Assembly: GCA_021154515.1 (NCBI GenBank)
Contig: JAJKIL010000234.1
Coordinates: 1 to 7,405, forward strand
Direction of reading: 5' to 3'
Length of the DNA stretch: 7,405 nucleotides
Origin: Niastella sp.
Lineage (GTDB): Bacteria > Bacteroidota > Bacteroidia > Chitinophagales > Chitinophagaceae
Shown here: one piece after another, positions 6,271 through 7,405 of the stretch
Numbering within the stretch: position 1 is the stretch's first letter
Layout of the letters: each line of letters begins with the position of its first letter
Program-made: the position numbers and the translations under genes
The notes under the pieces: model-generated
Databases searched by the model: none
The model's input: only the letters and a program-made list of their open reading frames with translations
What the model was told of the DNA's origin: nothing

Positions 6271-6278
6271 CAAAGATA
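6271..6278 (-). promoter_or_regulatory. Exact -7 element upstream of the hydrolase-AraC pair
   Basis: On the minus strand TATCTTTG matches TAnnTTTG exactly, directly after the stop codon of the membrane-protein gene and 17 bp before the hydrolase ATG at 6253. A weak -33 (TTC, 20 bp upstream) lies inside the preceding gene. It would allow the hydrolase and AraC genes to be expressed apart from the upstream gene. Confidence 0.45.
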
Positions 6279-6899
6279 TCACGAAACAACAGGATACCGA
6301 ACCCCCAACTTCCATTGCCGCAGGGAAAAAATATGCAATGTATAAGCCAGCGGCACCAGCAGTCCGGGCAGATAAATAAATGGAAATGTGGTTATCAGGG
6401 AACTGTCGGGCCCGTTGTGAAAGGCACGGAGCGGGGTAGGAAGGGATAATGCGGAGACAGTAACTACATTCACCAGCAACACAAGACCGGCAATATTATA
6501 CAACAGGGCTACAACTGGCGGCCAGGTCTTCTTTACGTAACAATAATAGCCTACCGGATAAGCGAACAAACCGGTGAGGATGTCGAAATTGCGGCCTTCA
6601 AAACTCATCTGCGTGGGCAGTGATCCATTGCGCACGAGTATCCATAACCCTATTTCAACCAAAATGCGGAATGACTGCAGCCAGATCAGCCATTGGGGTT
6701 GGACTTGCTGTAAAAACTGTTTGCCTGCACGGGAGCTGATAAAGAAAAGCACCACGGGTAAAGGCGTCAAAAGCGCAATAGTCAACCTGGGTGGTACCCG
6801 GGAGAAATCGCTAAAAAAGCCACGTACCGAGAATATACCGAGCAGCAGGAGCCAGGCGGTGAGCAAAACGGCTGTTGTGCGAAATGTGGATCTTGCCAT
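6279..6899 (-). CDS. Six-helix integral membrane protein of unknown function
   Basis: A 206-residue inner-membrane protein. Hydrophobic segments fall at about 9-28, 38-55, 70-89, 105-121, 127-150 and 171-192, with short charged turns between. A striking polar stretch between helices 3 and 4, SLPTQMSFEGRNFDILTG (93-110), combines an FEGRNFD motif with glycine and proline; I have a general impression of similar motifs in small uncharacterised bacterial membrane proteins but cannot name the family. Nothing marks it as a transporter, sensor kinase or enzyme. The ATG at 6899 starts directly on a short positive N-terminus (MARSTFR), good for inside-facing insertion. It lies 63 bp after an AraC-type gene and 25 bp before the hydrolase, all on one strand. 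It may be the target of that AraC regulator, or move or sense the compound handled downstream; both are guesses. Confidence 0.8.
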   Translation of the reverse strand: MARSTFRTTAVLLTAWLLLLGIFSVRGFFSDFSRVPPRLTIALLTPLPVVLFFISSRAGKQFLQQVQPQWLIWLQSFRILVEIGLWILVRNGSLPTQMSFEGRNFDILTGLFAYPVGYYCYVKKTWPPVVALLYNIAGLVLLVNVVTVSALSLPTPLRAFHNGPDSSLITTFPFIYLPGLLVPLAYTLHIFSLRQWKLGVRYPVVS

Positions 6900-6962
6900 A
6901 ATTGAAACATTTGAGAACCTAAAGTTCCGTAGGATGTGCCGTTTGCCCCATAACCAAAATTG

Positions 6963-7405
6963 CTATTTTGTGCCGAGCCGGTATTGAGTAGGGTAGAGTC
7001 CCATCTTTTGGTAAAACAGCCGGCTGAATGACTGGCTATTATCAAAACCCAACAGTGCTGCCAGATCTGCTATTGACATCCCGGAATTAGTGAGTAAAGC
7101 CCTTGCTTTTTCAATGCGAAGCTGCTGAATATATTGATAGGGCGACAAGCCATAAGCCGAACGGAATAATCGTAAAAAATGATATTTGGACAAACAGGCT
7201 TCCGCGGCAAGCTGGTCAAGGTTTACTTCACCACAAAAACCCAAACGCAACACATCCATAGCGCGGGAAAGGCGTTTGTACAATTCAACCCGCGTAGCCT
7301 TACGAACAGGAGGCAGTTGGTTTACGATCCGGCCAATGTGCTGGTGTTGCAGTAAATGATAAGACAAGAGAGCAGTGAGCTGTTCTTCAAACCGGAGTTT
7401 GTTAA
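6963..7405 (-). CDS. AraC-family transcriptional regulator, C-terminal part (cut by window edge)
   Basis: The frame is open to the right edge: 147 codons are wholly or partly visible. A TTG at 7367-7365 could be taken as a start, but 12 more in-frame codons upstream (ending in RFEEQLTALL) read as a natural continuation of the helix, so the gene begins outside the window. The visible part is a linker helix followed by a complete AraC DNA-binding domain: first helix-turn-helix around NLDQLAAEACLSKYHFLRLF, then SPYQYIQQLRIEKARALL, second helix-turn-helix around SIADLAALLGFDNSQSFSRL and the closing GLYPTQYR. It differs clearly in sequence from the AraC protein at 4682-5572. The missing N-terminus would hold any sensor domain, so no ligand can be suggested. 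The downstream membrane-protein gene is the nearest candidate target. Confidence 0.9.
   Translation of the reverse strand, partial: NKLRFEEQLTALLSYHLLQHQHIGRIVNQLPPVRKATRVELYKRLSRAMDVLRLGFCGEVNLDQLAAEACLSKYHFLRLFRSAYGLSPYQYIQQLRIEKARALLTNSGMSIADLAALLGFDNSQSFSRLFYQKMGLYPTQYRLGTK

Noticed and set aside
6574..6987. Plus-strand open frame of 137 codons opposite the membrane protein
   Set aside because: It spans the start of the membrane gene, the gap and the end of the AraC gene, with composition unlike a folded protein.
7365..7367. TTG as start of the right-edge AraC gene
   Set aside because: The frame remains open through 12 more sensible codons to the window edge, and the protein would otherwise lack a normal N-terminus; treated as partial.

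Overview
The window looks like chromosomal DNA of a Bacteroidota bacterium, most plausibly from the Chitinophagaceae (Chitinophaga/Niastella-like). The grounds are protein style (Bacteroidota-type Crp/Fnr and AraC regulators, an animal-type single-chain transketolase), moderate G+C with AT-rich gaps, little use of Shine-Dalgarno sites, and several gaps carrying the Bacteroidota -7 promoter motif TAnnTTTG. The genus is inference. No rRNA, tRNA, CRISPR array, insertion sequence or phage gene was seen.

Layout, left to right. (1) 1-476, minus: N-terminal part of a Crp/Fnr-family regulator, cut by the left edge. (2) 579-2453, minus: a complete 624-residue transketolase with a hairpin terminator behind it. 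(3) 2454-2602: a divergent promoter region. (4) 2603-3325, plus: a short-chain dehydrogenase/reductase (SDR). (5) 3326-3542: a non-coding gap with two facing arrays of 7-bp repeats around a 12-bp hairpin, the most unusual structure here. (6) 3543-3836, plus: a 97-residue protein, probably a dimeric alpha/beta-barrel (NIPSNAP/ABM-like) fold. (7) A probable bidirectional terminator at 3834-3863. (8) 3878-7405, a minus-strand run read right to left: an AraC regulator cut by the right edge, a six-helix membrane protein of unknown function, a cyclase-family (kynurenine formamidase-like) metal hydrolase, a second AraC regulator, and a carbonyl-reductase-like SDR.

The hydrolase and the second AraC regulator are 9 bp apart and almost certainly co-transcribed. 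The SDR follows after 66 bp with its own probable promoter, so it is a likely target of that regulator. This suggests a small inducible module handling an amide, lactone or carbonyl compound, but the substrate cannot be read from the sequence. The left half (transketolase, Crp, first SDR) looks like ordinary metabolism plus regulation. I found no clear sign of a wholly new system; the 7-bp repeat structure and the unknown membrane protein deserve the closest second look.
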